A stretch of 12,171 bases of DNA from CAYNDL01 sp964396115 (lineage in GTDB: Bacteria > Patescibacteriota > Andersenbacteria > UBA10190 > CAIZMI01). The DNA is taken from NCBI GenBank assembly GCA_964396115.1, contig CAYNDL010000027.1, positions 1-12,171 on the forward strand, given 5' to 3'. The position numbers and the translations under genes were made by a program. The notes beneath the pieces are model-generated. The model had not been told where the DNA came from, searched no databases, and was given only the letters and a program-made list of their open reading frames with translations. Positions 1-7,107 of this stretch are shown here, piece by piece (position 1 is the stretch's first letter; every line of letters begins with the position of its first letter).

Positions 1-1945
1 GTGCGATGTATTCCGGGATGTTGTTCATTGGACCTGGACGGTACAAGGCGACCATAGCGTTAATGTCATGAACCGTAGTCGGTTTTAGATCGATAAGATG
101 CTTAGTCATGCCCTCACCGTTTAGTTGAAAAAGACCTTCAGTTTCGCCCTTTGCCAACATTTCAAAAGTCTTCTTGTCATCGAATGGAATTTTTTCGATT
201 TCAATGGTGATGTTTCGGTGCACTTTTACTAATCGAACAGCATCTTCTAATATTGCCAAGTTTCTTATGCCGAGAAAATCCAGTTTCGTTAAGCCGACAC
301 CATCTTCTCCGACGGTGTACATATCATATTGCGTGATTAATTTCTCTCCGTCCTTTGGGTCGTATTGGATAGGGGTGTATTCGGTCAGTGGTTTTGGTGC
401 AATTACTACTCCGGCGGCATGGACAGATACGTGGCGGACTGTCCCCTCTAACTTTTTCGCAATATCCAGTATCTGTTTTACTTCCGGATTATTGTCATAC
501 AAATTCTTGAGTTCGGGCTCCAATTCTAAAGCATGATTGATTGTCATGGGAAAACCCTGTGACCCCATTGGTATTAGTTTGGCAATTTTATCTCCTACTT
601 CGTATGGTTTTCCTAGTGCTCGTGCAACGTCACGCACCGCCCCACGAGCCATCATTGTACCGAAGGTTCCGATCTGAGCGACGTGGTCCGCACCATATTT
701 TCTTTTCGCATACTCGATCACCTCGCCACGACGATTATCCGCAAAGTCCATATCGATATCGGGGGCGGAGGGCCGGTAGGGATTGAGGAAACGCTCGAAC
801 GGAAGTTGGAATTCTATCGGATTAACGTTAGTAATACCGGCCAGATATCCGACTAGAGAGCCTGCGGCAGAACCTCGGACGGTTGTATAAATATGTGATT
901 CTCGAGCGAAACGAAGTAGATCGGACACGACAAGAAAATACGGGGAATAATTTTTCTGGCTAATGACACCTAGTTCATATTTTCGTCTTTCTTCAATCTC
1001 GGTGCTTCCTTCTAGCCCTCGTTCTCTCATGCCGTTCCTTGTTAGTTCCTCTAGCATCTGGTCAGCTGTTTTACCCTCTTCCAAGGCAAAGTTAGGGAAC
1101 ACAAATTTGCCCAGGGTTAATTCAACATTGCATCGGTCAGCAATTTTCTTTGTGTTTTCCACAGCTTCGGGAATGTCGTGGAACCACTCCAGTGCCTCAT
1201 CTGTTGAAATAAAATGGTAGTGTCCTTCTCCTGAAAATATTCCTGTATCTCCCACGTCAGTGTTTGTGGAGATTGCCACCAGGGTTTTGTGTGCAAGAGC
1301 ATCGTCTGGTCGAAGGTAATGCGAATCCTGCGTTGCCACCAGGGGAATACTTAGTTCTTTTGATAGTTCAACGAGCGTTGTGCGCCATTCCATAAAACCC
1401 TCTACATCGGGATGGTGCATGATTTCTAGATAGTAATTTTCGGCTCCGAATATTGACTGGTATTCTCGGATTACTTCTTTTGCTTTTTCTTTGTCTCCAC
1501 TTCGAATAGTTCTCCCAAGTTCGCTTCCTATGCACCCGGACAAAGCAATTATTCCTTCGGAGTGGGCCTTTAATAACTCCTTATCGACCCGCGGCTTGTA
1601 ATAGTAACCTTCCAGATGCGCTGCCGTTACAAGTTTGATCAAGTTTTTATATCCGGTGTTGTCCTTCGCGAGAAGGGTTAAGTGGTACCTTTTACTGTCA
1701 ACACCAGGATCTTTTTGGAACCGGGAACGGCTAGCCACGTACGTTTCCACGCCGATAATTGGTTTTACCCCGTTTTTAACGCAAGAACTATAGAAATCTA
1801 TTACCCCGTACATTGTTCCGTGGTCGGTCAGTCCAATAGCGCTCATTCCGAGCTCTTTAGCGCGTTTTACCATATCATCCACCTTGGACAGGCCATCTAG
1901 CAAAGAGTAGTGGGAGTGTACGTGGAGGTGGATAAATTCAGCCAT
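1..1945 (-). CDS. dnaE: DNA polymerase III subunit alpha (DnaE), N-terminal part
   Basis: Catalytic subunit of the replicative DNA polymerase. The reading frame is open from ATG 1943-1945 to the left edge, giving 648 residues. The family is usually 1,100-1,200 residues, so the fingers' end, beta-clamp-binding and OB regions lie outside. The N-terminal PHP domain (about 1-270) starts FIHLHVHSHYSLLDG and carries GLTDHG (38-43), GVETYV (65-70), LSGC (135-138) and DSHY (207-210). The C-family polymerase core has VRGSAAGSLVGY, the catalytic PDIDMDF (Asp396, Asp398), GTFGTMMARGAVRDVARALG, HAAGVVI, the third catalytic Asp in LTKLDFLGI (Asp556), and ALYRPGPM near the edge. All three palm aspartates are present, so the enzyme looks functional. 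The ATG has no Shine-Dalgarno sequence but has a TATAAG six bases upstream. It is transcribed away from the next gene. Confidence 0.97.
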   Translation of the reverse strand, partial: MAEFIHLHVHSHYSLLDGLSKVDDMVKRAKELGMSAIGLTDHGTMYGVIDFYSSCVKNGVKPIIGVETYVASRSRFQKDPGVDSKRYHLTLLAKDNTGYKNLIKLVTAAHLEGYYYKPRVDKELLKAHSEGIIALSGCIGSELGRTIRSGDKEKAKEVIREYQSIFGAENYYLEIMHHPDVEGFMEWRTTLVELSKELSIPLVATQDSHYLRPDDALAHKTLVAISTNTDVGDTGIFSGEGHYHFISTDEALEWFHDIPEAVENTKKIADRCNVELTLGKFVFPNFALEEGKTADQMLEELTRNGMRERGLEGSTEIEERRKYELGVISQKNYSPYFLVVSDLLRFARESHIYTTVRGSAAGSLVGYLAGITNVNPIEFQLPFERFLNPYRPSAPDIDMDFADNRRGEVIEYAKRKYGADHVAQIGTFGTMMARGAVRDVARALGKPYEVGDKIAKLIPMGSQGFPMTINHALELEPELKNLYDNNPEVKQILDIAKKLEGTVRHVSVHAAGVVIAPKPLTEYTPIQYDPKDGEKLITQYDMYTVGEDGVGLTKLDFLGIRNLAILEDAVRLVKVHRNITIEIEKIPFDDKKTFEMLAKGETEGLFQLNGEGMTKHLIDLKPTTVHDINAMVALYRPGPMNNIPEYIA

Positions 1946-1951
1946 GTGTGA

Positions 1952-1957
1952 CTTATA
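1952..1957 (-). promoter_or_regulatory. Candidate -10 element of dnaE
   Basis: Reading the minus strand, TATAAG lies six bases before the dnaE ATG, with no Shine-Dalgarno between them. If it is used, transcription would start at or within a base or two of the ATG and make a leaderless message. No good -35 sits at 17 bp, so this is a weak call. Confidence 0.3.
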
Positions 1958-2009
1958 GGGTACAAGGAAAAGCGGGTTCGGGTACAGAGATAAAAATATT
2001 ATCTTTGGT

Positions 2010-2038
2010 TTGTTCTCATCGTGTTAAACAAGTATTCT
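2010..2038 (+). promoter_or_regulatory. Candidate promoter of the Ig-like protein / rodA pair
   Basis: TTGTTC (2010-2015), a 17-bp spacer, then TATTCT (2033-2038). The expected start of transcription is at about 2045, on or next to the ATG at 2046. The message would be leaderless from ATG 2046, or would use AAGGGA (2041-2046) as a Shine-Dalgarno for the in-frame TTG at 2052 if transcription starts a little earlier. Confidence 0.4.
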
Positions 2039-2045
2039 ATAAGGG

Positions 2046-2849
2046 ATGGTATTGAAACACAGAACTTTTAAACAAATAGTTATTGCCACCATTTTTTTTG
2101 GCTTTTGGTCTAGTCTAGGCGCCCTCATTTTTTGGTTAAATTATGAACCTGCTCCTGATGGTCCCGGATCTGGCAAAGAGGCTCAGCCGCTGGAAGTTGT
2201 GGATGCAAAGATCATCGCGACTTCGCAGGGAAAAGCAGATATTTTAGGTGTCATTAGGAATCCTAATGCGGATGCTGGCGCTTCCGACGTAAAGTTTCAG
2301 CTGATAGTAAGTAATGGGGGACAAGTATTGCAAACAATCCCCGGCTCGACTTTTATTTTGCCTAACGATGAGAAATACGTAATGGCGCTAAATAGAGATG
2401 TGCCGGCAGGTTCTTCCGTTAAGCTTGAGTTAAAGAATCCTAAATGGGCCTTTGTCGATAGTACTTTCCGTCCGCCGACGCTCGTCGTTGTAAATAAACC
2501 AACAAGAATAATTCCTGGAGCTGTGATGGATACTTTCGAACTGAAGGGATTGCTTGCAAACCAGAGTAATGTGGACTATCAGAAGGTACAGGTTGGTGTA
2601 GTGGGTCTAGACGCAGAGGGAAACGTTGTGGGTACGGGAGAAACCTTTATGGGTTCACTGAAGTCGCTGGAACGACGTGAGTTCACGGTGCAGTGGCCTT
2701 TGCAAAAAGGGAAACAGGTTGTTACATTAAAAATCCATCCCGAAGTTAATGTCTTTTTATCTGATGCTATACAGGTTAGAGAAGGCTTGGGGCAGAACCC
2801 CATTGATATACCTGTAATTCGAGCGTCAGCAAATCCTTCAAAAAAATAA
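2046..2849 (+). CDS. Membrane-anchored protein with two tandem Ig-like (FxLYD-like) domains
   Basis: Unnamed protein of 267 residues. A single N-terminal membrane segment (about 11-33, IVIATIFFGFWSSLGALIFW) has a basic N-terminus before it, which suggests one anchor with the rest outside the cell. The outer part reads as two similar beta-sandwich repeats, about 47-145 and 158-250. Each opens with a G-x-(I/L)-x-N strand (GVIRNPN; GLLANQSN), continues through a DV/KV-x-(F/V) strand and a G-S/T-F-(I/M)-x-x-L turn, and ends with a V-x-L-x-(N/H)-P strand. This resembles FxLYD or CARDB adhesin-like folds and shows no catalytic motif. The rodA start lies three bases after its stop, so the two are almost certainly cotranscribed and perhaps act together at the envelope. 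The start is ATG 2046 or the in-frame TTG 2052, which has an AAGGGA upstream. The domain assignment is by pattern only. Confidence 0.75.
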   Translation: MVLKHRTFKQIVIATIFFGFWSSLGALIFWLNYEPAPDGPGSGKEAQPLEVVDAKIIATSQGKADILGVIRNPNADAGASDVKFQLIVSNGGQVLQTIPGSTFILPNDEKYVMALNRDVPAGSSVKLELKNPKWAFVDSTFRPPTLVVVNKPTRIIPGAVMDTFELKGLLANQSNVDYQKVQVGVVGLDAEGNVVGTGETFMGSLKSLERREFTVQWPLQKGKQVVTLKIHPEVNVFLSDAIQVREGLGQNPIDIPVIRASANPSKK

Positions 2850-2852
2850 TTA

Positions 2853-3983
2853 GTGAATATTAGGGAAGTCCTCAGGCGTGGCGACCCGCTATTGGCAGGT
2901 AGTGCCATCCTCCTTACAATCTTGAGTTTGGTGTTGCTTGGAACTAGCGCCAGTTCTGTTAATTATGGTTTTTTTGTCAGGCAAGGAGGCTTCGCGTTTG
3001 TCTCGCTATTTGTTTTATTGCTTATTTCTAGTACGCACTACACTTTTTCTCGTTTCCTTGCGAAGCCTGCTTTTATATCCCTACTTGTCCTCTTAGTTAT
3101 TGTTTTACAGGGGAGAGTAATTCATGGAGCAGCTTCGTGGCTCATATTCGGCACGCTTCATTTGCAGCCAGGAGAGATCGCCAAGGCTGTACTTGTTGTT
3201 ATGTTGGCAAAGATTGTATCCGAAAGCCGGAATGGTGTCTCGACAAACAAGGCACTATTTCACACTCTTGCTTACTCTGTACCTGTCATTGGTCTTGTTA
3301 TGCTCCAGCCAGACTTTGGTACGGCCATGCTTCTTGTTTTTATTTGGTTTGGTGTTGTCGCCGTTTCCGGTCTTCGGAAAAAACAGTTCGCAGCCCTGTT
3401 CTTAATCGCGGTTTTGCTAGGCGCAGGGGCATGGCTTTTCTTCTTGAAACCCTATCAGAAAGATCGACTACTGGTTTTTTTGCAGCCAGGTACGGATCCG
3501 TTAGGTAGTGGCTATACAGTATTGCAATCTGTTACGGCTTTTGGTTCAGGCGGTCTTTGGGGGAGAGGCCTCGGTTATGGTCCTCAGAGCCGTTTAAATT
3601 TCTTGCCTGAAAACAGGACTGATTTCATCTTTGCCCGTATTGGAGAGGAGCTCGGTCTTGTTGGTGTCATGGGGGTACTATCTTTATACGGAGTAATTTT
3701 GTGGAGGATGCTAGTTGCTGCATCTAAAACATCCGATCCTCTCGGCCGTGTTATTGCAGTCGGCGCATTCGTCACTCTTTTGTGTGGTCTTATCGTCAAC
3801 TCTGGCATGAATATTGGTCTACTTCCGGTCACAGGTGTTCCGTTGCCATTTATTTCCTACGGAGGAAGTAGCCTTTTGACGATGTTTATTCTGGTCGGGC
3901 TTGTAGAGAGTGTCGTAATTCACGGTGAGCGGTGGGAGGCGGATGATACAAGTGATTTATCAACGTTGGCTTTGTCGTCTTAA
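2853..3983 (+). CDS. rodA: RodA/FtsW-family peptidoglycan glycosyltransferase (SEDS), RodA type
   Basis: SEDS-family integral membrane enzyme that polymerises lipid II into glycan strands; RodA works with a class B PBP in side-wall elongation. The protein has 376 residues and about ten hydrophobic segments, the usual family size. Visible signatures are QPGE (105-108, usually QPSE), QPDFGTA (162-168), YQKDRLLVFLQP (201-212), QSRLNFLPENRTDFIFARIGEELG (245-268) with the presumed catalytic Asp257, and the C-terminal GVPLPFISYGGSS (328-340). The GSGGLWGRGLGYG and SRLNFLPE wording favours RodA over FtsW. The GTG start follows the previous stop by three bases and has no clear Shine-Dalgarno, so translation probably depends on coupling with the upstream gene. 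No mreB or PBP gene is in view. Confidence 0.9.
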   Translation: MNIREVLRRGDPLLAGSAILLTILSLVLLGTSASSVNYGFFVRQGGFAFVSLFVLLLISSTHYTFSRFLAKPAFISLLVLLVIVLQGRVIHGAASWLIFGTLHLQPGEIAKAVLVVMLAKIVSESRNGVSTNKALFHTLAYSVPVIGLVMLQPDFGTAMLLVFIWFGVVAVSGLRKKQFAALFLIAVLLGAGAWLFFLKPYQKDRLLVFLQPGTDPLGSGYTVLQSVTAFGSGGLWGRGLGYGPQSRLNFLPENRTDFIFARIGEELGLVGVMGVLSLYGVILWRMLVAASKTSDPLGRVIAVGAFVTLLCGLIVNSGMNIGLLPVTGVPLPFISYGGSSLLTMFILVGLVESVVIHGERWEADDTSDLSTLALSS

Positions 3984-4007
3984 TATTAAAAAGGGTCTCC
4001 GAAACAT

Positions 4008-4036
4008 TTGACAGAAAGCTCTTCGTTGTTTACTCT
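4008..4036 (+). promoter_or_regulatory. Promoter of the zinc-ribbon / bL25 operon
   Basis: Perfect -35 TTGACA (4008-4013), 17-bp spacer, -10 TACTCT (4031-4036). The start of transcription is expected near 4043, giving a leader of about 15 nt with a weak AAGAG (4044-4048) before ATG 4058. A six-base inverted repeat, GCTCTT (4018-4023) and AAGAGC (4045-4050), brackets the -10 and could be an operator, though such short arms may be chance. Confidence 0.7.
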
Positions 4037-4057
4037 AAATCAATAAGAGCGAAAAAT

Positions 4058-4390
4058 ATGTTCGAAGAACCAAACCAATTTATCTCTCGGTGTCCTCTTT
4101 GTAATGCGGGCTATCGCATGGAGGATGCTCAAATAATTGAAACTTCTGAAGAGTCTTCGACTGTTTATGTTGAATGCCCGCGTTGTAAGAGCTCAATTAT
4201 GGCGGTAGTTGCCATGAGTGGCATGGGTATGATAAGCCTAGGTATGGTAACTGATATGACTAGAGAAGATATTGAAAAATTCCGCTTAACCCCCAGCATG
4301 AGTGGGAACGAGCTACTGGAGATGATCCAACTGCTTAAAAGGCAGGATCGGACAGTTGTGCGTGAACTTACAAGGGAGAGCGATGTCTGA
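4058..4390 (+). CDS. Small zinc-ribbon protein of unknown function
   Basis: Protein of 110 residues that I do not recognise as a named family. Two CxxC knuckles, Cys12-x2-Cys15 (RCPLCNAGY) and Cys40-x2-Cys43 (VECPRCKSS), are 24 residues apart and fit a single zinc ribbon of the kind found in nucleic-acid or ribosome-associated proteins. After it comes a methionine-rich stretch (48-68, with Met48, 53, 56, 58, 63 and 67), then TREDIEKFRLTPSMSGNELLEMIQLLKRQD, a likely helical tail. No signal peptide is evident; the hydrophobic run at 47-64 is short and broken by glycines. The 3' end overlaps the bL25 start by eight bases (ATG 4383, TGA 4388-4390), which implies translational coupling and suggests a role near ribosome synthesis or stress. 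That role is inference from context. Confidence 0.8.
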   Translation: MFEEPNQFISRCPLCNAGYRMEDAQIIETSEESSTVYVECPRCKSSIMAVVAMSGMGMISLGMVTDMTREDIEKFRLTPSMSGNELLEMIQLLKRQDRTVVRELTRESDV

Positions 4391-5090
4391 AAGATTGCAG
4401 ATTAAGGCTGTAGGCCGCGAACAAGCGGGCCGCACAGCTTCTCATATTAGGGGGGCCGGGATGATCCCGGCCGTTCTGTATGGCCACAAAATAAATGCGG
4501 TTAATATGGCTGTTGAAAAGAAAGCCTTCGAAAAGATTTTGCCGGAGCTCTCATCGAGTACTTTGATGAATCTGAACATAGAGGGCGAGAACGAACCCCG
4601 AACTGTCTTAGTAAGCGAAGTGCAGAGGCATCCTTTGACGGGTAATCCAATACACGTGGATTTCCACCAAGTAAATTTGAAAGAAGAGATCGAAGCAACG
4701 GTACCGTTAGTTTTCGAGGGTGAATCTTTTGCAGTTAAGGATCTTGGCGGAACTCTTGTTAAAAGTATTGATGAGATTCAAGTACAGGCTTTCCCTCAAG
4801 ATTTGCCGGAAGAGATTAAGGTAGATATCGGATTACTTAAGAGCTTTGAGGATCGAATAAAGGTGTCTGATCTCGGAGTCGCGAAAAATGTAAAAGTATT
4901 GACTGATGGGGAAGAAATTGTAGCAGTAGTGACCCCACCGCGTTCGGAAGCGGAATTAGAGGAGCTCGAAAAAGAAGTCGAAGAAAATGCCGCGGAAGTG
5001 AAGACTGAGGCAGACGAGAAGAAGGCAGCTAAAGAAGCTGAGGCAGCGGCAGAAGGGTCTCCAGACGACAAGAAAGAATCTAAAGAATAA
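4383..5090 (+). CDS. rplY: 50S ribosomal protein bL25, long CTC/TL5 form
   Basis: Ribosomal protein that binds 5S rRNA. The start ATG 4383 is chosen over upstream in-frame GTG 4356 because AAGGGAG lies 5 bases before it and the family begins MSERLxIKAxGR. The protein has 235 residues. The N-terminal 5S-binding domain (1-93) contains REQAGRTASHIRGAGMIPAVLYG and VLVSEVQRHPLTGNPIHVDFH. The TL5-type beta domain (about 94-190) contains ATVPLVFEGES, GGTLVKSIDEIQVQAFPQDLPEEIKVDI and VAVVTPP. A charged Glu/Lys/Ala tail (about 191-235) follows and is probably disordered. This is the long form (like Ctc of Bacillus and TL5 of Thermus), not the 94-residue E. coli form. It is cotranscribed with the zinc-ribbon gene and ends at a strong hairpin. 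Confidence 0.96.
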   Translation: MSERLQIKAVGREQAGRTASHIRGAGMIPAVLYGHKINAVNMAVEKKAFEKILPELSSSTLMNLNIEGENEPRTVLVSEVQRHPLTGNPIHVDFHQVNLKEEIEATVPLVFEGESFAVKDLGGTLVKSIDEIQVQAFPQDLPEEIKVDIGLLKSFEDRIKVSDLGVAKNVKVLTDGEEIVAVVTPPRSEAELEELEKEVEENAAEVKTEADEKKAAKEAEAAAEGSPDDKKESKE

Positions 5091-5091
5091 C

Positions 5092-5124
5092 AATTAAAAT
5101 CCCCGCACGGCGGGGGTTTTAATT
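5092..5124. terminator. Bidirectional intrinsic terminator between rplY and prmC
   Basis: A 15-base left arm (5092-5106) and 15-base right arm (5110-5124) pair with a single T-G wobble around the loop ACG. The GC-rich centre (CCCCGC/GCGGGG) is flanked by A/T on both sides, so it can end transcripts arriving from either direction. The TAA stop of prmC (5119-5121) lies inside the right arm. Confidence 0.93.
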
Positions 5125-6015
5125 AATGCTCCACCGTGTCACGAAGTCGCTTACTTTGGTTGCTTTAAATTGTGGGAGATAGTTGTAAGCCATTTCCCAG
5201 AGTTCTCTTTTTTGTTTTGGATTGTGTTCGAGTATCAAGTATTGTAGTGCATTTTTCAGGTATGAAAAACGATCAAATTGAGCGAAGAAACGGCGAAATA
5301 TCGCAAGTCCGTCAGGGCCACCATCTAATGCGCCTTGTGGTTCATAAGTCAATCCTTTGGTGTCGTTGTGTTCGTGCGCATTTTTGAGTTCATTTGAGGT
5401 TACGTAGGGAAGGTTGGCAACGATAATAGAAGGGGCTAGCTCGTGAGGGATTTCATTCATTAGGTCACTGGCAAAGAAAGAAACTCTCTTGGACACACGG
5501 TATTTCTTTGCATTTCGGCTGGCTACTCGTAATGCTGCTCCCGCTTTATCAATCGCGATAATTCTTACTCTTGGTAATTCGGCGGCTAATGACACGGCAA
5601 TTATTCCTGATCCTGTGCCGATGTCGGCTATGGTTGCTGACCGTAATTCCTTATTTGATTTCACAATATTAATAGTGTCTTCCACCAGTGCTTCTGTCTC
5701 AGGCCTGGGAACCAGAACAAATCTATTAACAATAAACTTTCTACCGTAGAAGTGCTGAACTCCTGTCGAATAGGGAATAGGGACACCCTCGAATCTTTGC
5801 ATTAACCATTGTCTATACTTTGACGCCTGAAGAGTGGTAAGCCTTTCTTCTGGATGAGCAAGAAGGAATTCGCGGGGCTTCCTTATTGCTTCGCTAAGTA
5901 GTATTTCAGCGTCGAGAGAATAACTAGAACTTGTAGAACGAAGATAGTGTCTACCTTCGTTGAGTGCTTCCTTGATGCACAGTTTATCCTGCGATCCCGA
6001 GAGCTTTGTTCTCAT
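5119..6015 (-). CDS. prmC: Peptide chain release factor N5-glutamine methyltransferase
   Basis: SAM-dependent enzyme that methylates the Gln of the GGQ motif of release factors; the substrate RF1 is encoded just upstream. The protein has 298 residues. The N-terminal helical domain (about 10-95) contains LDAEILLSEAI and EGVPIPYSTGVQHFYG. Then come PRPETE (104-109), the SAM motif I ADIGTGSGIIAVSLA (from 130), IIAIDKAGAAL, and the substrate-binding motif IVANLPYV with NLPY at 201-204 where the classical motif is NPPY. The end of the protein is shorter in recognisable motifs. ATG 6013-6015 lies inside prfA, a 32-base overlap, with no clear Shine-Dalgarno. An in-frame CTG (residue 12) follows AGGATAAA at the prfA stop and matches where family homology begins, so the true start is uncertain by about 11 residues. 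Confidence 0.93.
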   Translation of the reverse strand: MRTKLSGSQDKLCIKEALNEGRHYLRSTSSSYSLDAEILLSEAIRKPREFLLAHPEERLTTLQASKYRQWLMQRFEGVPIPYSTGVQHFYGRKFIVNRFVLVPRPETEALVEDTINIVKSNKELRSATIADIGTGSGIIAVSLAAELPRVRIIAIDKAGAALRVASRNAKKYRVSKRVSFFASDLMNEIPHELAPSIIVANLPYVTSNELKNAHEHNDTKGLTYEPQGALDGGPDGLAIFRRFFAQFDRFSYLKNALQYLILEHNPKQKRELWEMAYNYLPQFKATKVSDFVTRWSIN

Positions 6016-7042
6016 ACGCTGTCTGTAGTGCGCTGATGATGTCTCCGATGTTCCCGTCGAAGATAGTGTTCATTCCGTGCCATGACTCCTTGATGCGGTG
6101 GTCTGTGACCCTGTCCTGTGGAAAATTATAGGTTCTGATTTTCTCTGATCGGTCGCCCGTACCGATTTGAGTTCTTCGTGCTGAACCTTCGGCCATTTGC
6201 TGCTCCTCTATTGTCTTTGCCAAAAGTCTCGATCGTAAGACATCCATAGCCACTTCCTTGTTTTGTGACTGCGATCTTTCGTTTTGGCACTGAACAATAA
6301 TTCCCGTAGGCAAGTGCGTGATCCTGACAGCTGAACTGGTCTTCTGAACATTTTGTCCTCCGTGACCACCGGCACGGTATGTATCAACACGGACATCTTC
6401 CGGACGTATTTCTATATCAACTTTTTCGGCTTTAGGAAGAACCGCAACTGTTGCAGTGGAAGTATGGATCCGGCCCATTTTTTCTGTCACGGGAATTCTT
6501 TGGACCCGGTGAACACCGCTCTCAAAATGTAGTTCTCCGTAGGCTTCTTTGCCGGATATTTCCATTACAACTTCTTTGTAGCCTCCAGCCTCATTCCTGC
6601 TTTCATCAACTAGCTTTGTTTTCCAGCCTCGGTTTTCCGCATATCGGCTATACATCTTTAGCAAATCGGCGGCGAATAAAGACGCCTCGTCCCCTCCAGC
6701 ACCCGCACGGATCTCCATTACGACATTTTTGTTCGCATGTTTGTCCTTTGGCAGTAACGCTTTCCTTAACTTCTTTCCTGCAATAATCAGTTGCTCATTA
6801 AGGGTTGGCAACTCGTCATTTGCTAGTTTTCGTAATTCTTCATCATTGCCCTTGGCCACTAGTTCGTGTTCTTCAATTGTCTTTTTGAGCATCCCTACCT
6901 GTTCATTAATATCCATAATGATCTGCAACTCAGCCTGGCGTGCGGACATTGTGGCCAACTCATTACGCGAAAGCACAGCGGGATTTGTAAGTTTCTCGCA
7001 TACTTCCTTGTATTCTTTTTGGATTTCTTCAATAGTGGGCAT
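5984..7042 (-). CDS. prfA: Peptide chain release factor 1 (RF1)
   Basis: Class I release factor that reads UAA and UAG and triggers peptidyl-tRNA hydrolysis. From ATG 7040-7042 (MPTIEEIQKEY) it has 352 residues, normal for RF1; an in-frame TTG at 7058-7060 would add six. An N-terminal helical domain is followed by EIRAGAGGDEASLFAADLLKMY, then ESGVHRVQRIPVTE with the PxT codon-recognition tripeptide Pro184-Val185-Thr186, which marks RF1 rather than RF2 (SPF). The catalytic AGGHGGQNVQKTSSAVRITH has Gly228-Gly229-Gln230. The GHGGQN wording differs from the common GAGGQHVN but keeps GGQ. The gene lies 65 bp after rpmE and its 3' end overlaps prmC. A terminator hairpin sits just upstream, so how it is transcribed is unclear; no Shine-Dalgarno is evident. 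Confidence 0.95.
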   Translation of the reverse strand: MPTIEEIQKEYKEVCEKLTNPAVLSRNELATMSARQAELQIIMDINEQVGMLKKTIEEHELVAKGNDEELRKLANDELPTLNEQLIIAGKKLRKALLPKDKHANKNVVMEIRAGAGGDEASLFAADLLKMYSRYAENRGWKTKLVDESRNEAGGYKEVVMEISGKEAYGELHFESGVHRVQRIPVTEKMGRIHTSTATVAVLPKAEKVDIEIRPEDVRVDTYRAGGHGGQNVQKTSSAVRITHLPTGIIVQCQNERSQSQNKEVAMDVLRSRLLAKTIEEQQMAEGSARRTQIGTGDRSEKIRTYNFPQDRVTDHRIKESWHGMNTIFDGNIGDIISALQTAYENKALGIAG

Positions 7043-7066
7043 AGTTAAATTTAATCTCAATCAACT

Positions 7067-7094
7067 AAAAAATGCGAGAGTGGTCTTCCCGCAT
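7067..7094 (-). terminator. Intrinsic terminator after rpmE
   Basis: On the minus strand ATGCGGGA (7094-7087) pairs with TCTCGCAT (7079-7072), eight pairs with one G-T wobble around a seven-base loop, followed by TTTTTT. It begins 13 bases after the rpmE stop and ends only about 25 bases before the prfA ATG, so prfA depends on read-through or on a promoter squeezed into the gap. Confidence 0.8.
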
Positions 7095-7107
7095 CCTTTA
7101 TTTCCAA

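Noticed and set aside
174..786. Plus-strand frames opposite dnaE
   Set aside because: They are antisense to a continuous, motif-complete polymerase frame and have no ribosome-binding sites or recognisable domains.
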